From JAMOQA01 sp964582785 (GTDB lineage: Bacteria; Acidobacteriota; Polarisedimenticolia; J045): a stretch of DNA of 26,848 nucleotides. How positions within the stretch are numbered: position 1 is the stretch's first letter; each line of letters begins with the position of its first letter. The notes beneath the pieces were generated by a model, which saw only the letters and a program-made list of their open reading frames with translations, was not told the DNA's origin and did not search any database. A program made the position numbers and the translations under genes. Positions 7,025 to 14,838 of this stretch are shown here, piece by piece. The DNA lies in assembly GCA_964582785.1 (NCBI GenBank), contig CAZOTT010000032.1, forward strand, positions 1 through 26,848, read 5' to 3'.

Positions 7025-8674
7025 ATGGACCGCGAACAGGCACGGCAGGCACTGATCGAGGCCCGTCGCACCCGCCTGACCCGCGTCCTCGGCGCGTCTC
7101 CCCGGACCCGGGAGATCGCGGAGCGCCTGGTGGACGCGGACCTGCTCCACGCGCTGGTGCGGCTCCTCGACGAGGAAGCAGGTCGGCTCGACGACCTGGG
7201 GCTGGGCGTGTACGCGCGTCCGCTGCGGGGGAAGGCGGCCGGGTTCCACCGACGGGCGGAACGCCTCGAGGAGGAGGCGGCACGGCTGGAGGCGGAGTGC
7301 TTCCCCGGCTGCGACCGGGACCGTTACCTGCACCTCCGGTCCCGCATCCGCCGCGTGCGGCGGGACACGGACGCCCGGAACCTGGCCAACGAACTCCTCC
7401 ACGGGAAGGACCGCCTGGGGCGCCTGGCGGAGGAGCACCTGTGGGAGCTGCTCCGGCGCACGTGCCGGGCGGGAGACATCCCCTTCCCGGCGGACCTCTT
7501 CGAGCGCTTCGAGGAGCGGATCGCCGTCGAGGAGGCGGTCGCCGAGGAGAAGGAGAAGCAGCGGACCGCCGACGATCTCCTCCGGCGCGCCCAGCGGCTC
7601 GAGCTGGAGGCGGCCACCCTCGAGAAGGAGGACCTCCTCGACCGGATCGTCGCCATCGGCGCCCGCCTGAAGGTCCTCCAGGAGGACCGGGAGCGGCGGG
7701 ACCTGCCCACCGACCTGCCGATCCCGGAGCTGGACGGGGAGGGACAGGCGATCCGGAAGGCGTTCGGGATCCTGACGCGGACCAGCAAGCGGCACCAGCC
7801 GGGCTGGACCGAGGTCCTCGACTCCCGGGTCCGCAACCTGGACTGGCACCGGCTGGCCCGGGCGGCGGAACGCCGGATCCGGGCCCGGGAAGAGGAGCGG
7901 GAGCGCCTCCGGGAGGAGGGCCGCCGGCGCCAGGTCGAGGAGGCGCGCCGACGGTGGCGGGAGGAGGTCCGCCGGTTCGCCTTCCAGGAGGCCGTCGACC
8001 GCCTGCGGGCCCTCCTCGACCGGCTCGGCGAGGGGGACGGGCTCCGGGAGGCCGCCCGGGCCGAGGCGGCGGTCGCCTGCCGGCTGGCCGAGGGGGACGA
8101 GGAGCGGCTCGAACGGGTGGCGGCGCTCCTCGGGGGGCACGAGGAACTGGTCGCCACCGGCCGCGCCTTCCGCGGCCTGCGCCGCCTGCTCGGTCTGGAG
8201 CCGGCCGCCGAGGACGAGGTCCCCGCGCCGGAGGAGGGGGTCCCCGAGCCGGTGGAAGCCGAGGACCCGGCCGAGGAAGCCGCCGAGGACGCGGTCGAGG
8301 AGGCGGTCGGTCCCTGGCCGGACTGGGTGCTGGAGCGGCGGGACGCCGGCAGGGGAGAACGGGTGCTCCTCGTCGGTGGCCTGCCGGACCGACGGCGGCT
8401 CCAGGTCCTCGAGGACTTCTTCGGCTGGGAGGACACCGACTGGGTCGAGTCCTACCGGGAGCACAGCGCGGACTTCTCCTCGCTGAAAAAACAGGTCCGG
8501 GAGGGACGCTGGGACCGGGTGGTCGCCCTGACCCGGTTCTGCGGCCACGACGTGACCCAGGCCCTCTCGGCGGCGACGAACAGGGCGAAGGTGCCGTTCC
8601 TGCGCCATCCCCGCTCGGCCACGATTCCCGCCCTCGCGGGGACCCTGTACGGCCCGGGCCGCACCAGGTCCTGA
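7025..8674 (+). CDS. Long coiled-coil protein with C-terminal DUF2325-like domain
   Basis: Predicted 549 residues, cytoplasmic, no signal peptide. About residues 1-400 are very rich in Glu/Arg/Leu heptads (for example EEERERLREEGRRRQVEEARRR), forming long coiled coils. An acidic linker follows (AEDEVPAPEEGVPEP...AEEAAEDAVEEAVG). The C-terminal about 445-535 begins RVLLVGGLPDRRRLQVLEDFFG and continues with the SLKKQVREGRWDRVVALTRFCGHD stretch. This alternation of beta strand, helix and a conserved xxxxxCGH-like turn matches DUF2325, a small Rossmann-like domain of unknown biochemical role. I chose ATG 7025 over the upstream GTG 7004 because a promoter with -10 box at 7013-7018 lies directly before it. 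Function is unknown. Confidence 0.72.
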   Translation: MDREQARQALIEARRTRLTRVLGASPRTREIAERLVDADLLHALVRLLDEEAGRLDDLGLGVYARPLRGKAAGFHRRAERLEEEAARLEAECFPGCDRDRYLHLRSRIRRVRRDTDARNLANELLHGKDRLGRLAEEHLWELLRRTCRAGDIPFPADLFERFEERIAVEEAVAEEKEKQRTADDLLRRAQRLELEAATLEKEDLLDRIVAIGARLKVLQEDRERRDLPTDLPIPELDGEGQAIRKAFGILTRTSKRHQPGWTEVLDSRVRNLDWHRLARAAERRIRAREEERERLREEGRRRQVEEARRRWREEVRRFAFQEAVDRLRALLDRLGEGDGLREAARAEAAVACRLAEGDEERLERVAALLGGHEELVATGRAFRGLRRLLGLEPAAEDEVPAPEEGVPEPVEAEDPAEEAAEDAVEEAVGPWPDWVLERRDAGRGERVLLVGGLPDRRRLQVLEDFFGWEDTDWVESYREHSADFSSLKKQVREGRWDRVVALTRFCGHDVTQALSAATNRAKVPFLRHPRSATIPALAGTLYGPGRTRS

Positions 8675-8901
8675 CGGGGCGCGTCCCTCCGCCGGGACCT
8701 GCACGGCGCGGGCCCGGCGGGGTGCCCGTCCCCCTCCCGGGGGCCGTGGCGGCGCGGAACCGGACCGGGCGATGCGCCTCCCCCCGGCCGGCGCCGGCAC
8801 GCCGGGCCGTTTCTCGGGCCGGCAAAACGCGGTATCGTTCGGGCGTCCCGTGAACCGCCCGGACGGCCCGGTCCCGGGCGCACGACGGAGGGCCCGGAAC
8901 G

Positions 8902-9435
8902 ATGCCCCAGGCACCCCTGACGCCGCTCGATATCGAGTCCCGGCGCTTCCGCCGGGAGCTGCTCGGTTACCGGCGGCGCGACGTGGACCGCGTCCTGCGC
9001 GCCGCCGCCGACGCGCTGTCCGCGGCGAACCTCCGCTGCGAGGAACTCGAGCGCCGGGTCGCCGAGCTGGAAAAGGAGGTCGAGGGCTTCCACCAGCGGG
9101 AGCGGACCCTGCTCCATGCCCTCGCCAGCTCGGAGCGCCTGGTCGAGGAACGGAAGGCCCAGGCCCAGCGGGAAGCGGAGCGGATCATCGCCGACGCCCG
9201 CCGCCAGGCGGAGCAGGTCCTGTCCCGCACCCGGGCGGAGGTGACCCGGGTGGAGCAGCAGATCCTGCGGCTCAAGGTGGAGCGGGAGACCTTCGAGAAC
9301 CGCCTGCTGGCGCTCCTCGACGAGCACCGGCGGCTGGTCGAGGTCCGGCGCCAGGAGTCCGGGCTCTCGTCCCGGTCGACCGTGCCGCCGCCGCTGGCGG
9401 GGGGGGAGGGCGCGACGCGGGTCGACGAGTCATGA
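8902..9435 (+). CDS. DivIVA-domain coiled-coil protein
   Basis: Predicted 177 residues. The N-terminus LTPLDIESRRFRRELLGYRR (residues 6-25) is a clear DivIVA motif, followed by DVDRVLRAAADAL. Residues about 36-150 form a continuous coiled coil with an Ala/Arg/Glu-rich stretch (REAERIIADARRQAEQVL), and the C-terminus is Pro/Gly-rich and disordered. DivIVA-family proteins sit at curved membrane, at cell poles or division sites and recruit partners. GGAGGG lies 8-9 nt before the ATG. The stop overlaps the start of hutI (ATGA), so the two are translated together, an unexpected pairing of a scaffold protein and a catabolic enzyme. The function of this copy is not known. Confidence 0.85.
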   Translation: MPQAPLTPLDIESRRFRRELLGYRRRDVDRVLRAAADALSAANLRCEELERRVAELEKEVEGFHQRERTLLHALASSERLVEERKAQAQREAERIIADARRQAEQVLSRTRAEVTRVEQQILRLKVERETFENRLLALLDEHRRLVEVRRQESGLSSRSTVPPPLAGGEGATRVDES

Positions 9436-10673
9436 GCGGCCGGCCGGAGGCCGACTTCGTCCTGGTGGGAGCATCCGAGGTCGTCACCTGCCGGGACGGA
9501 CTGGACCCGGTCCCCGGCGGGGCGGTGGCGGCCCGCGGGGGAACCATCACGTGGGTCGGCCCGGAGCGCAACCTCGAACGGGAGGTGGACGTCCTCCCGG
9601 GAGCGACCCGGCTCGACGTCCTCGGCCGGGCGGTCCTCCCCGGGCTCGTCGAGTGTCACACCCACCTGGTCTGGGCGGGGAACCGGGCGGACGAGTTCGA
9701 GGAGCGGCTGGCGGGGAAGACCTACGCGGAGATCGCCGCGGCGGGGGGCGGGATCCTGCGGACCGTGGACGCCACCCGGGCGGCGGACCCGGACGAGCTC
9801 GCCGAGGCGGCCCGGGCCCGCATGGACCGGCTCGCCCGCCAGGGCGTGACGACGATCGAGGTCAAGAGCGGTTACGGGCTCGAGACCGCGGCCGAGCTGC
9901 GGATCCTGGAGGCGGCCCGCCGCGCCGCGAAGAGCCGCCCCCAGGAGGTCGTGACGACCTTTCTCGGCGCCCACACCCTGCCCCGGGAAGCCCGGGGGGA
10001 CGAGGCGGCCCGCCGGCGCTACGTGGACACCGTGTGCGGGGAGATGATCCCCGCGGTGGCCGAGCGGGGGCTGGCCCGCTTCGTCGACGTGTTCGTCGAC
10101 GCCCACGCCTTCCGCGTCGACGAGGCCCGGAGGATTCTCGAGACGGGGAAGGAGTTCGGCCTCGTGCCCAAGGTGCACGCCGACCAGCTGGCCGACGACG
10201 GCGCGGCCCGGCTGGCGGCGGAGGTCGGGGCGGTCAGCGCGGACCACCTGGACCACGCCTCCGAGGAAGGCCTCCGGGCGCTGGCCGCGGCGGGAACCGT
10301 CGCCGTCCTGCTCCCGGGCGCGGACCTCTTCATCGGGGCGGAGCGCTGGGCCGACGGCCGGCGGATGATCGACCTCGGGATCCCGGTCGCGGTCTCCACC
10401 GACCTGAACCCCGGGAGCTGTCCCTCCGAGTCGCTCCCGCTGATGATGCAGCTCGCCTGCCTGCGGATGGGACTGCGGGTCGACGAGGCGATCCTGGCCG
10501 CGACCCGCCACGCCGCCGCCGCCCTCGGCCTCGCCGACCGTTGCGGCTCGATCCAGCCGGGCCGGAGGTGCGACCTGCTCGTTCTCGACGCGGAGGACCG
10601 GCGGGAGCTGCTGTACCGGCTCGGGAGCCCCCCGATCCACCTGGTCGTGGCGGCGGGCCGCGTCCTCGTCTAG
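9432..10673 (+). CDS. hutI: Imidazolonepropionase
   Basis: Predicted 413 residues, the family's normal length. It carries the metal-binding CHTHLVWAGNRADEFEERL, then GKTYAEIAAAGGGI, GVTTIEVKSGYGL, KVHADQLADDGAARLAAE, SADHLDHAS, and STDLNPGSCPSESLP, all diagnostic of HutI in the amidohydrolase superfamily. The zinc ligands expected from HTH, the later His residues and the Asp of STDLNPGS are present. The enzyme hydrolyses 4-imidazolone-5-propanoate to N-formimino-L-glutamate, step 3 of histidine breakdown, in the cytoplasm. It starts inside the last codons of the DivIVA-domain gene. No hutH, hutU or hutG is seen in the window, so the pathway must be completed elsewhere. No strong ribosome site; coupling is likely. 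Confidence 0.95.
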   Translation: MSGRPEADFVLVGASEVVTCRDGLDPVPGGAVAARGGTITWVGPERNLEREVDVLPGATRLDVLGRAVLPGLVECHTHLVWAGNRADEFEERLAGKTYAEIAAAGGGILRTVDATRAADPDELAEAARARMDRLARQGVTTIEVKSGYGLETAAELRILEAARRAAKSRPQEVVTTFLGAHTLPREARGDEAARRRYVDTVCGEMIPAVAERGLARFVDVFVDAHAFRVDEARRILETGKEFGLVPKVHADQLADDGAARLAAEVGAVSADHLDHASEEGLRALAAAGTVAVLLPGADLFIGAERWADGRRMIDLGIPVAVSTDLNPGSCPSESLPLMMQLACLRMGLRVDEAILAATRHAAAALGLADRCGSIQPGRRCDLLVLDAEDRRELLYRLGSPPIHLVVAAGRVLV

Positions 10674-10696
10674 GGGCGTGCCGGGAAGGGAACCGC

Positions 10697-10713
10697 CCGG
10701 GGGGCGTCCCCGG
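10697..10713. terminator. Small hairpin between convergent hutI and aldehyde dehydrogenase
   Basis: CCGGGG (10697-10702), loop GGCGT, CCCCGG (10708-10713). The genes converge here with 70 bp between stops. The stem is only 6 bp and has no T-tract. Confidence 0.4.
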
Positions 10714-10743
10714 ACGGGGCTCCCGGACCGCTCCGGCAGGGAG

Positions 10744-12108
10744 CTACCGGATCCAGACGGTCTTGATGTTGACGAACTCCCGGATCCCCTCCCGGCCGAG
10801 TTCCCGGCCGTAGCCGGACATCTTGATCCCCCCGAACGGCAGGCGCGGGTCCGACTTCACCATCCCGTTGACGAAGGCGGCTCCCGCCTCGATCCCGAGG
10901 GCGAACCGCTCGCCCCGCTCCGGGTCGCCGCTGAAGACCGCTCCGCCCAGGCCGTAGCGGGTATCGTTGGCCAGGCGCAGGGCGTCCTCCTCGTCCTTCG
11001 CCCGCAGGATGACCGCGACCGGGCCGAACAGTTCCTCCTCGTAGGCCCGCATCCCGGGCTCCACCCGGTCGAGGATTGTCGCCGGGTAGTACGCCCCGGG
11101 GCCGGGCAGGGGTTCCCCGCCGGTGACGACCACGGCCCCCTCGGCCACCGAGTCCTGGACCTGCCGGTGCAGCTCGTCCCGCAGGTCGGCCCGCGCGAGG
11201 GGGGCGAGGGTGGTCGCCTCGTCCAGGGGGTCGCCCGGCTTCAGCTCCTCCACGAGGGAACGGAAGCGGGCGAGGAACTCCTCGGCGATCGCCTCGACGA
11301 GGATGAACCGCTTCGCGGCGATGCAGCTCTGGCCGGCGTTCTGGTAGCGGGCGGCGACGCCGACCCGGGCCGCCTCCTCGAGGTCGGCGTCCTCGAGGAC
11401 GACGAACGGGTCGGACCCGCCCAGTTCCAGCACCGTCTTCTTCAGCGCCCGGCCGGCCGCCGCGGCCACCCGCCGGCCCGCCGGGTCCGACCCGGTGAGG
11501 GTTACCGCCCGCACCCGCGGGTCCTCGATCACCCGTTCCACGTCGGCGGCGGGGACCAGGAGGGTCCGGAAGACGCCGGTGGGGGCGCCGGCGTCGGTGA
11601 AGACCCGCTCGATCTCGAGGGCGCACCGGGGGACGTTCGAGGCGTGCTTGAGCAGGCCGACGTTCCCCGCGACGAGGGCCGGCGCCGCGAACCGGAAGAC
11701 CTGCCAGAAGGGAAAGTTCCACGGCATGACGGCCAGGACCGGCCCGAGGGGCTGGAAGGCGACGTAGCTGCGCGAGCCGTCCGTCGGGATCTCCTCGGGA
11801 GCCAGGTAGCGGGGCCCGTGCTCCGCGTAGTGCTCGCAGACCCACGCGCACTTCTCCACCTCGGCCCGCGCCTCGGCGATCCGCTTGCCCATCTCCCGCG
11901 TGATCACCCGGGCCAGCTCGTCGCGCCGCTCGCGGAGCAGCGTGCCCGCCCGGCGGACGAGGGCGCACCGCTCCGGGAGGGGCGTCCCCGCCCAGGCGCG
12001 GGCCGCCCGGTCCGCCTCCTCGAGGGCGCGGTCCACCTCCGCGGGGGACAGGGTCTCGAACTCCTCGATCGTCTCGCCGGTCGCCGGGTTCACGGAGCGC
12101 ATCGTCAT
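10744..12108 (-). CDS. Succinate-semialdehyde dehydrogenase-like aldehyde dehydrogenase
   Basis: Predicted 454 residues from the ATG at 12108, which has GGAGG 8 nt upstream (12117-12121); an in-frame GTG at 12123 is less likely. It is a full-length aldehyde dehydrogenase: VMPWNFPFWQVFRF, LLKHASNVPRCAL (cofactor Lys154), TLTGSDPAGRRVA, VLELGGSDPFVV (general base Glu228), and QNAGQSCIAAKRF (nucleophile Cys262). These stretches and the absence of an N-terminal extension most resemble the GabD1/Sad-type NAD(P)-dependent succinate-semialdehyde dehydrogenases. As the last gene of a symporter-channel operon, opposite a GabT-like aminotransferase, it would oxidise the semialdehyde from transamination. 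Other omega-semialdehydes (malonate, glutarate) cannot be excluded. Located in the cytoplasm. Confidence 0.88.
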   Translation of the reverse strand: MTMRSVNPATGETIEEFETLSPAEVDRALEEADRAARAWAGTPLPERCALVRRAGTLLRERRDELARVITREMGKRIAEARAEVEKCAWVCEHYAEHGPRYLAPEEIPTDGSRSYVAFQPLGPVLAVMPWNFPFWQVFRFAAPALVAGNVGLLKHASNVPRCALEIERVFTDAGAPTGVFRTLLVPAADVERVIEDPRVRAVTLTGSDPAGRRVAAAAGRALKKTVLELGGSDPFVVLEDADLEEAARVGVAARYQNAGQSCIAAKRFILVEAIAEEFLARFRSLVEELKPGDPLDEATTLAPLARADLRDELHRQVQDSVAEGAVVVTGGEPLPGPGAYYPATILDRVEPGMRAYEEELFGPVAVILRAKDEEDALRLANDTRYGLGGAVFSGDPERGERFALGIEAGAAFVNGMVKSDPRLPFGGIKMSGYGRELGREGIREFVNIKTVWIR

Positions 12109-12146
12109 GTCGCGCACCTCCACGTCACGGGCGGGGACCCGGAACC

Positions 12147-13067
12147 TCAGAACCTCGCGGACAGGAAGAGGCTCCAGTGAAACGCGTCCCGATCGTACTC
12201 GTAGAGGTACCGGCTGTCATCCGCGGGAACCCGGTACAGGTTGCGGCTGTATTCCATCTCGGTCCCGAGGGCGAACTGGTTGTCCCGGCCGAACCGGACC
12301 CCGAACTGGGGCTGGCACATCAGCTTGTTCTCCCCGCCGGGGGCGAGCCAGGTCGGGCCCTTGAACCGCTGGCCGGGATAGTACCGGGGCCACTGCTCGA
12401 CCTCCGCCCACTCCTGGCGCCACCAGTCGCAGAACCCGCGGGCGAAGATCTCGTGGCCCCTGCCCGTCTCCCAGGTCTTCGACCACTCGACGGTGAGCTG
12501 CCAGCCGGGCTCGTAGGGCCACACGTCGTGGACCGTCGCCAGCTGCGGGTACCCCCACCAGTCGATGTAGGGGATCTCGTACGTTTCGTGGTAGTCCTTG
12601 TACTCCTTGCGCAGCAGGTGGACGTCGAGGATGTCCATGCCCCGGCCGCCGAAGCTCAGAACCACCCCGTAGAGCCACGCCTGGGGGATGAGCTGGTACC
12701 TCCCGTTCAGCAGCCCGTGGTTGTACTGGAGGGTCAGGCCGACGTCGGTCAGTACCCTCCCGGTCCGCATCCCGAAGACCTTCGAGAGGCTGAGGATCGG
12801 CGTGATCTCCAGGTAGATCGAGTCGGTCTCGGTGCCGTGGTGAGGTGCGAAGTCGATGTCCACGTAGTAGTTGAAGGAACCCCAGGACGTGAAACCGTTG
12901 CCCCGCAGCGTCACCAGGTAGTTTCCCTGTCCGTAGTACCACTCCGGGTTCCGGTCGAACACGTAGTGGAACTCAACCTCGTTCGTCCCCGCCGCCGCGG
13001 GCAGCGCGGCCGGCACGGCCAGCGCCAGGGCCGCCAGCAGCAGGATCACCGGTCTTCTCGTCGTCAT
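12147..13067 (-). CDS. Outer-membrane channel-like beta-barrel protein (Tsx/DUF5020-like, tentative)
   Basis: Predicted 306 residues. A clear signal peptide (MTTRRPVILLLAALALAVPA, cleavage near AAA-G at about residue 27) is followed by alternating aromatic and polar strands rich in Trp and Tyr (WGSFNYYVDIDFAP, YLEITPILSLSKV, WLYGVVLSFGGRG). The last residue is Phe (SLFLSARF), the usual outer-membrane insertion signal. The WGSFNYYVDIDF and EITPILSLSK stretches recall the nucleoside-channel Tsx superfamily, but this is weak. The ATG at 13067 has AGGGAGG just upstream. It overlaps the small membrane gene upstream and is 38 bp from the aldehyde dehydrogenase. The likely role is passage of the symporter substrate across the outer membrane. 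Confidence 0.7.
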   Translation of the reverse strand: MTTRRPVILLLAALALAVPAALPAAAGTNEVEFHYVFDRNPEWYYGQGNYLVTLRGNGFTSWGSFNYYVDIDFAPHHGTETDSIYLEITPILSLSKVFGMRTGRVLTDVGLTLQYNHGLLNGRYQLIPQAWLYGVVLSFGGRGMDILDVHLLRKEYKDYHETYEIPYIDWWGYPQLATVHDVWPYEPGWQLTVEWSKTWETGRGHEIFARGFCDWWRQEWAEVEQWPRYYPGQRFKGPTWLAPGGENKLMCQPQFGVRFGRDNQFALGTEMEYSRNLYRVPADDSRYLYEYDRDAFHWSLFLSARF

Positions 13068-13272
13068 GGCTTCCTCCCTTCGCGGTACGGGTGCGCAGCA
13101 GGGCGGCCAGCTCCAGCGAGCCGCCGACGGCGGTCAGCACCCAGATCGGGAGCAGGCTGGCGAGCGTCAGCCACAGCAGCTCCCGGACACGGTTGGCCAG
13201 CAGCAGCACGTTGAACAGGACGAACAGCGCCCCGACGAGGGCCCAGCCCGCCCGCTCCGCGAGCCGTTTCAT
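12973..13272 (-). CDS. Small two-TM protein, possible symporter partner
   Basis: Predicted 99 residues. The ATG at 13272 overlaps the symporter stop (ATGA), strong evidence of coupled translation. Two hydrophobic helices are visible, about 9-27 (GWALVGALFVLFNVLLLAN) and 33-58 (LWLTLASLLPIWVLTAVGG). The last third (from about residue 68, Gly/Arg/Asp-rich) overlaps the first 95 bases of the channel gene in another frame, so it is probably a weakly constrained tail. Small membrane proteins next to sodium:solute symporters are known as accessory subunits (for example YhdT with PanF), but I cannot assign this one to a family. It was judged real because of the start-stop overlap and the hydrophobic segments. 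Confidence 0.65.
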   Translation of the reverse strand: MKRLAERAGWALVGALFVLFNVLLLANRVRELLWLTLASLLPIWVLTAVGGSLELAALLRTRTAKGGSHDDEKTGDPAAGGPGAGRAGRAARGGGDERG

Positions 13273-14780
13273 CGGGTTCTCCCCCCGGCGGCCGTGGCGA
13301 GGCTGACGGCCACGAGCACCAGGAAGGAAAGTCCCATGCCGACGTGCGCGGCATGGAGGCCGTGGTAGAGGGCGTTCGCCGATCCCTCCTGCCACCACGC
13401 GGCCAGCGCCCAGGCGAAGCTGGCGACCGCTCCCGCGAGCAGGGAGGCGACCGCGCCCGCCGTCGTCGCCCGGGGCCAGGCCCACGCGGCGAGGACGGGC
13501 CAGAACAGCCCGCTGACGGCGATCGCCTGGCCGATGATCCAGAGGGGAACCAGCACGGGCACCCAGAGGGCGGCGGCGATCCCGAAGCAGCCGGTCAGGA
13601 GGACCGCGGCCCGGCCGACGGTGACCGGGTGGCGGCGGGCGCTCTCGCCGAGGAGGGGTTCGAGCAGGTCCGCCTGCAGGATCGTCGCCCCGTTCATCAG
13701 GAACGAGGAGGCGCAGGAGAGGACCGTCATCAGGAACGACACGAGCAGGAAGGCCGCGAGCGCCGTGCCCACGTGGTGCTGGACGAAATGGAGGTAGACG
13801 AGGTCCGGGTCGAGGCCCGCCGGCAGGTGGAGGCGGCCCGCCCGTACCCCCGCCGCGAGGAGCATCCCCCCGAGGAACGAGACCGCCGTCCAGGGCGAGG
13901 TGATGGACGCGGCGACCAGGGCGTTGCGGGACGTCCGCCGGTCGCGGGCCATGTAGGCCCACTGGTAGAGCCAGGGATCGACGAAGTAGAACAGGCCCAT
14001 GGAGATGACCCAGACCGAGAGCAGGCGCGGGGAGACGTGCCACGCGTCGAGGAAGGCGGGGGGCAGCTCCCGCACGAGGGCCTCGCCCGCGGCCGCCACC
14101 CCTCCGTGCACACGGATGGCCAGGACGAGGAACACGAACATTCCCAGGCCCTGGAACAGGGCCTGGAGCCACTGGCTCGTGATGGCCGAGTACTGGCCCC
14201 CGAGGAAGCTGTAGGCGAGCACGATCGCCGCGCCCAGGATCACGCCCGCCGCGGTCGGGACGCCGAAGGCGACCCGCATCAGGGTCCCGACCGCGAGGAA
14301 CTGCAGCCCGGTAATGAACGCGGGCCGCAGGTACGTGAGAAACATGGCGGGTCCGCGCATCGCGGGCCCGTAGCGCCACACGAGGAAGTCACCGAGGGTG
14401 CAGGCCCCGTGCTCCCTCCCGAAGCGGTTGATCGCCGGCCCGAACAGGAGGGCGAAGAGGGGCACGGTGAAACTGGAGACGACGATCAGCCAGATGGAGG
14501 AGATGCCGGAGGAGAATCCCTCTCCCGTGAATCCCGCCAGGGAGGCCCCGCCGATGGAGGCCCCCGTGTACGCGCCGAAGAACAGCCAGAACCCGACACC
14601 CCGCCCCATCAGGAGGAAATCGCTGCGGGATTCCACCCGCGAGAAACGCCAGCCGAGCCAGGAGAACAGCCCCAGGGCCGCCGCCACCCCCGTCCAGGCG
14701 GCCAGGGTGACCCGGTGGCCATGCACCGGGCCCAGGGGGACGGGGGAGGGGACGGGAAAAAGGGACAGGGGGTCGATCAT
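13269..14780 (-). CDS. Sodium:solute symporter (SSS/SLC5 family)
   Basis: Predicted 503 residues with about 13 hydrophobic segments. Family features include SDFLLMGRGVGFWLFFGAYT, SIGGASLAGFTGEGFSSGIS, FLTYLRPAFITGLQFLAVG and the characteristic LGGQYSAITSQWLQALFQGLG. The latter matches the GG...TD..Q segment of the family, with T-S in place of T-D. The protein imports an organic solute with sodium across the inner membrane; its substrate cannot be read from sequence. Start ATG 14780 has GGGAG (14786-14790) upstream. It is the first gene of a four-gene operon, followed by a small membrane protein, an outer-membrane channel and an aldehyde dehydrogenase, and is divergent from a class III aminotransferase. 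Given these neighbours, an amino acid, GABA or polyamine-type solute is likely. Confidence 0.87.
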   Translation of the reverse strand: MIDPLSLFPVPSPVPLGPVHGHRVTLAAWTGVAAALGLFSWLGWRFSRVESRSDFLLMGRGVGFWLFFGAYTGASIGGASLAGFTGEGFSSGISSIWLIVVSSFTVPLFALLFGPAINRFGREHGACTLGDFLVWRYGPAMRGPAMFLTYLRPAFITGLQFLAVGTLMRVAFGVPTAAGVILGAAIVLAYSFLGGQYSAITSQWLQALFQGLGMFVFLVLAIRVHGGVAAAGEALVRELPPAFLDAWHVSPRLLSVWVISMGLFYFVDPWLYQWAYMARDRRTSRNALVAASITSPWTAVSFLGGMLLAAGVRAGRLHLPAGLDPDLVYLHFVQHHVGTALAAFLLVSFLMTVLSCASSFLMNGATILQADLLEPLLGESARRHPVTVGRAAVLLTGCFGIAAALWVPVLVPLWIIGQAIAVSGLFWPVLAAWAWPRATTAGAVASLLAGAVASFAWALAAWWQEGSANALYHGLHAAHVGMGLSFLVLVAVSLATAAGGRTR

Positions 14781-14800
14781 CGATTCTCCCGGGCGGGTGT

Positions 14801-14829
14801 TTGGCAAGTTTGCAAAAGTGTGGTAGATT
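14801..14829 (+). promoter_or_regulatory. Putative promoter for the 14839 operon
   Basis: TTGGCA at 14801-14806, 17-bp spacer, TAGATT at 14824-14829 preceded by TG at 14821-14822 (extended -10). The ATG at 14839 is 9 nt past the -10 box, so the mRNA would be leaderless or nearly so, although GGAG at 14830-14833 sits where a ribosome site would. Confidence 0.55.
14809..14829. promoter_or_regulatory. Shared motif, copy 1 (between the divergent operons)
   Basis: Contains TGCAAA, 1 nt, GT, 3 nt, GTAGATT. The same 15 bases with the same spacing occur at 21500-21520. The palindrome TTTGCAAA lies at 14809-14816. It is 29 bp upstream of the symporter start on the minus strand and 9 bp from the aminotransferase start on the plus strand, so it could serve both. 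Operator or promoter element is inferred. Confidence 0.5.
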
Positions 14830-14838
14830 GGAGCGGCC

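Noticed and set aside
8772..8901. Upstream extension of the hutI frame through the DivIVA-domain gene
   Set aside because: HutI homology starts at 9432 with an ATGA overlap; the upstream frame is a Pro/Arg-rich shadow of the DivIVA-domain gene.
13064..13354. Alternative 96-residue minus-strand frame over the small membrane gene
   Set aside because: Arg/Pro-rich and without hydrophobic segments, while the frame at 12973-13272 has two TM helices and a start-stop overlap with the symporter.
14809..14816. TTTGCAAA palindrome as a sigma54 or ECF promoter core
   Set aside because: GG-to-GC spacing is 7 rather than 10, and no ECF-type -35/-10 pair fits.
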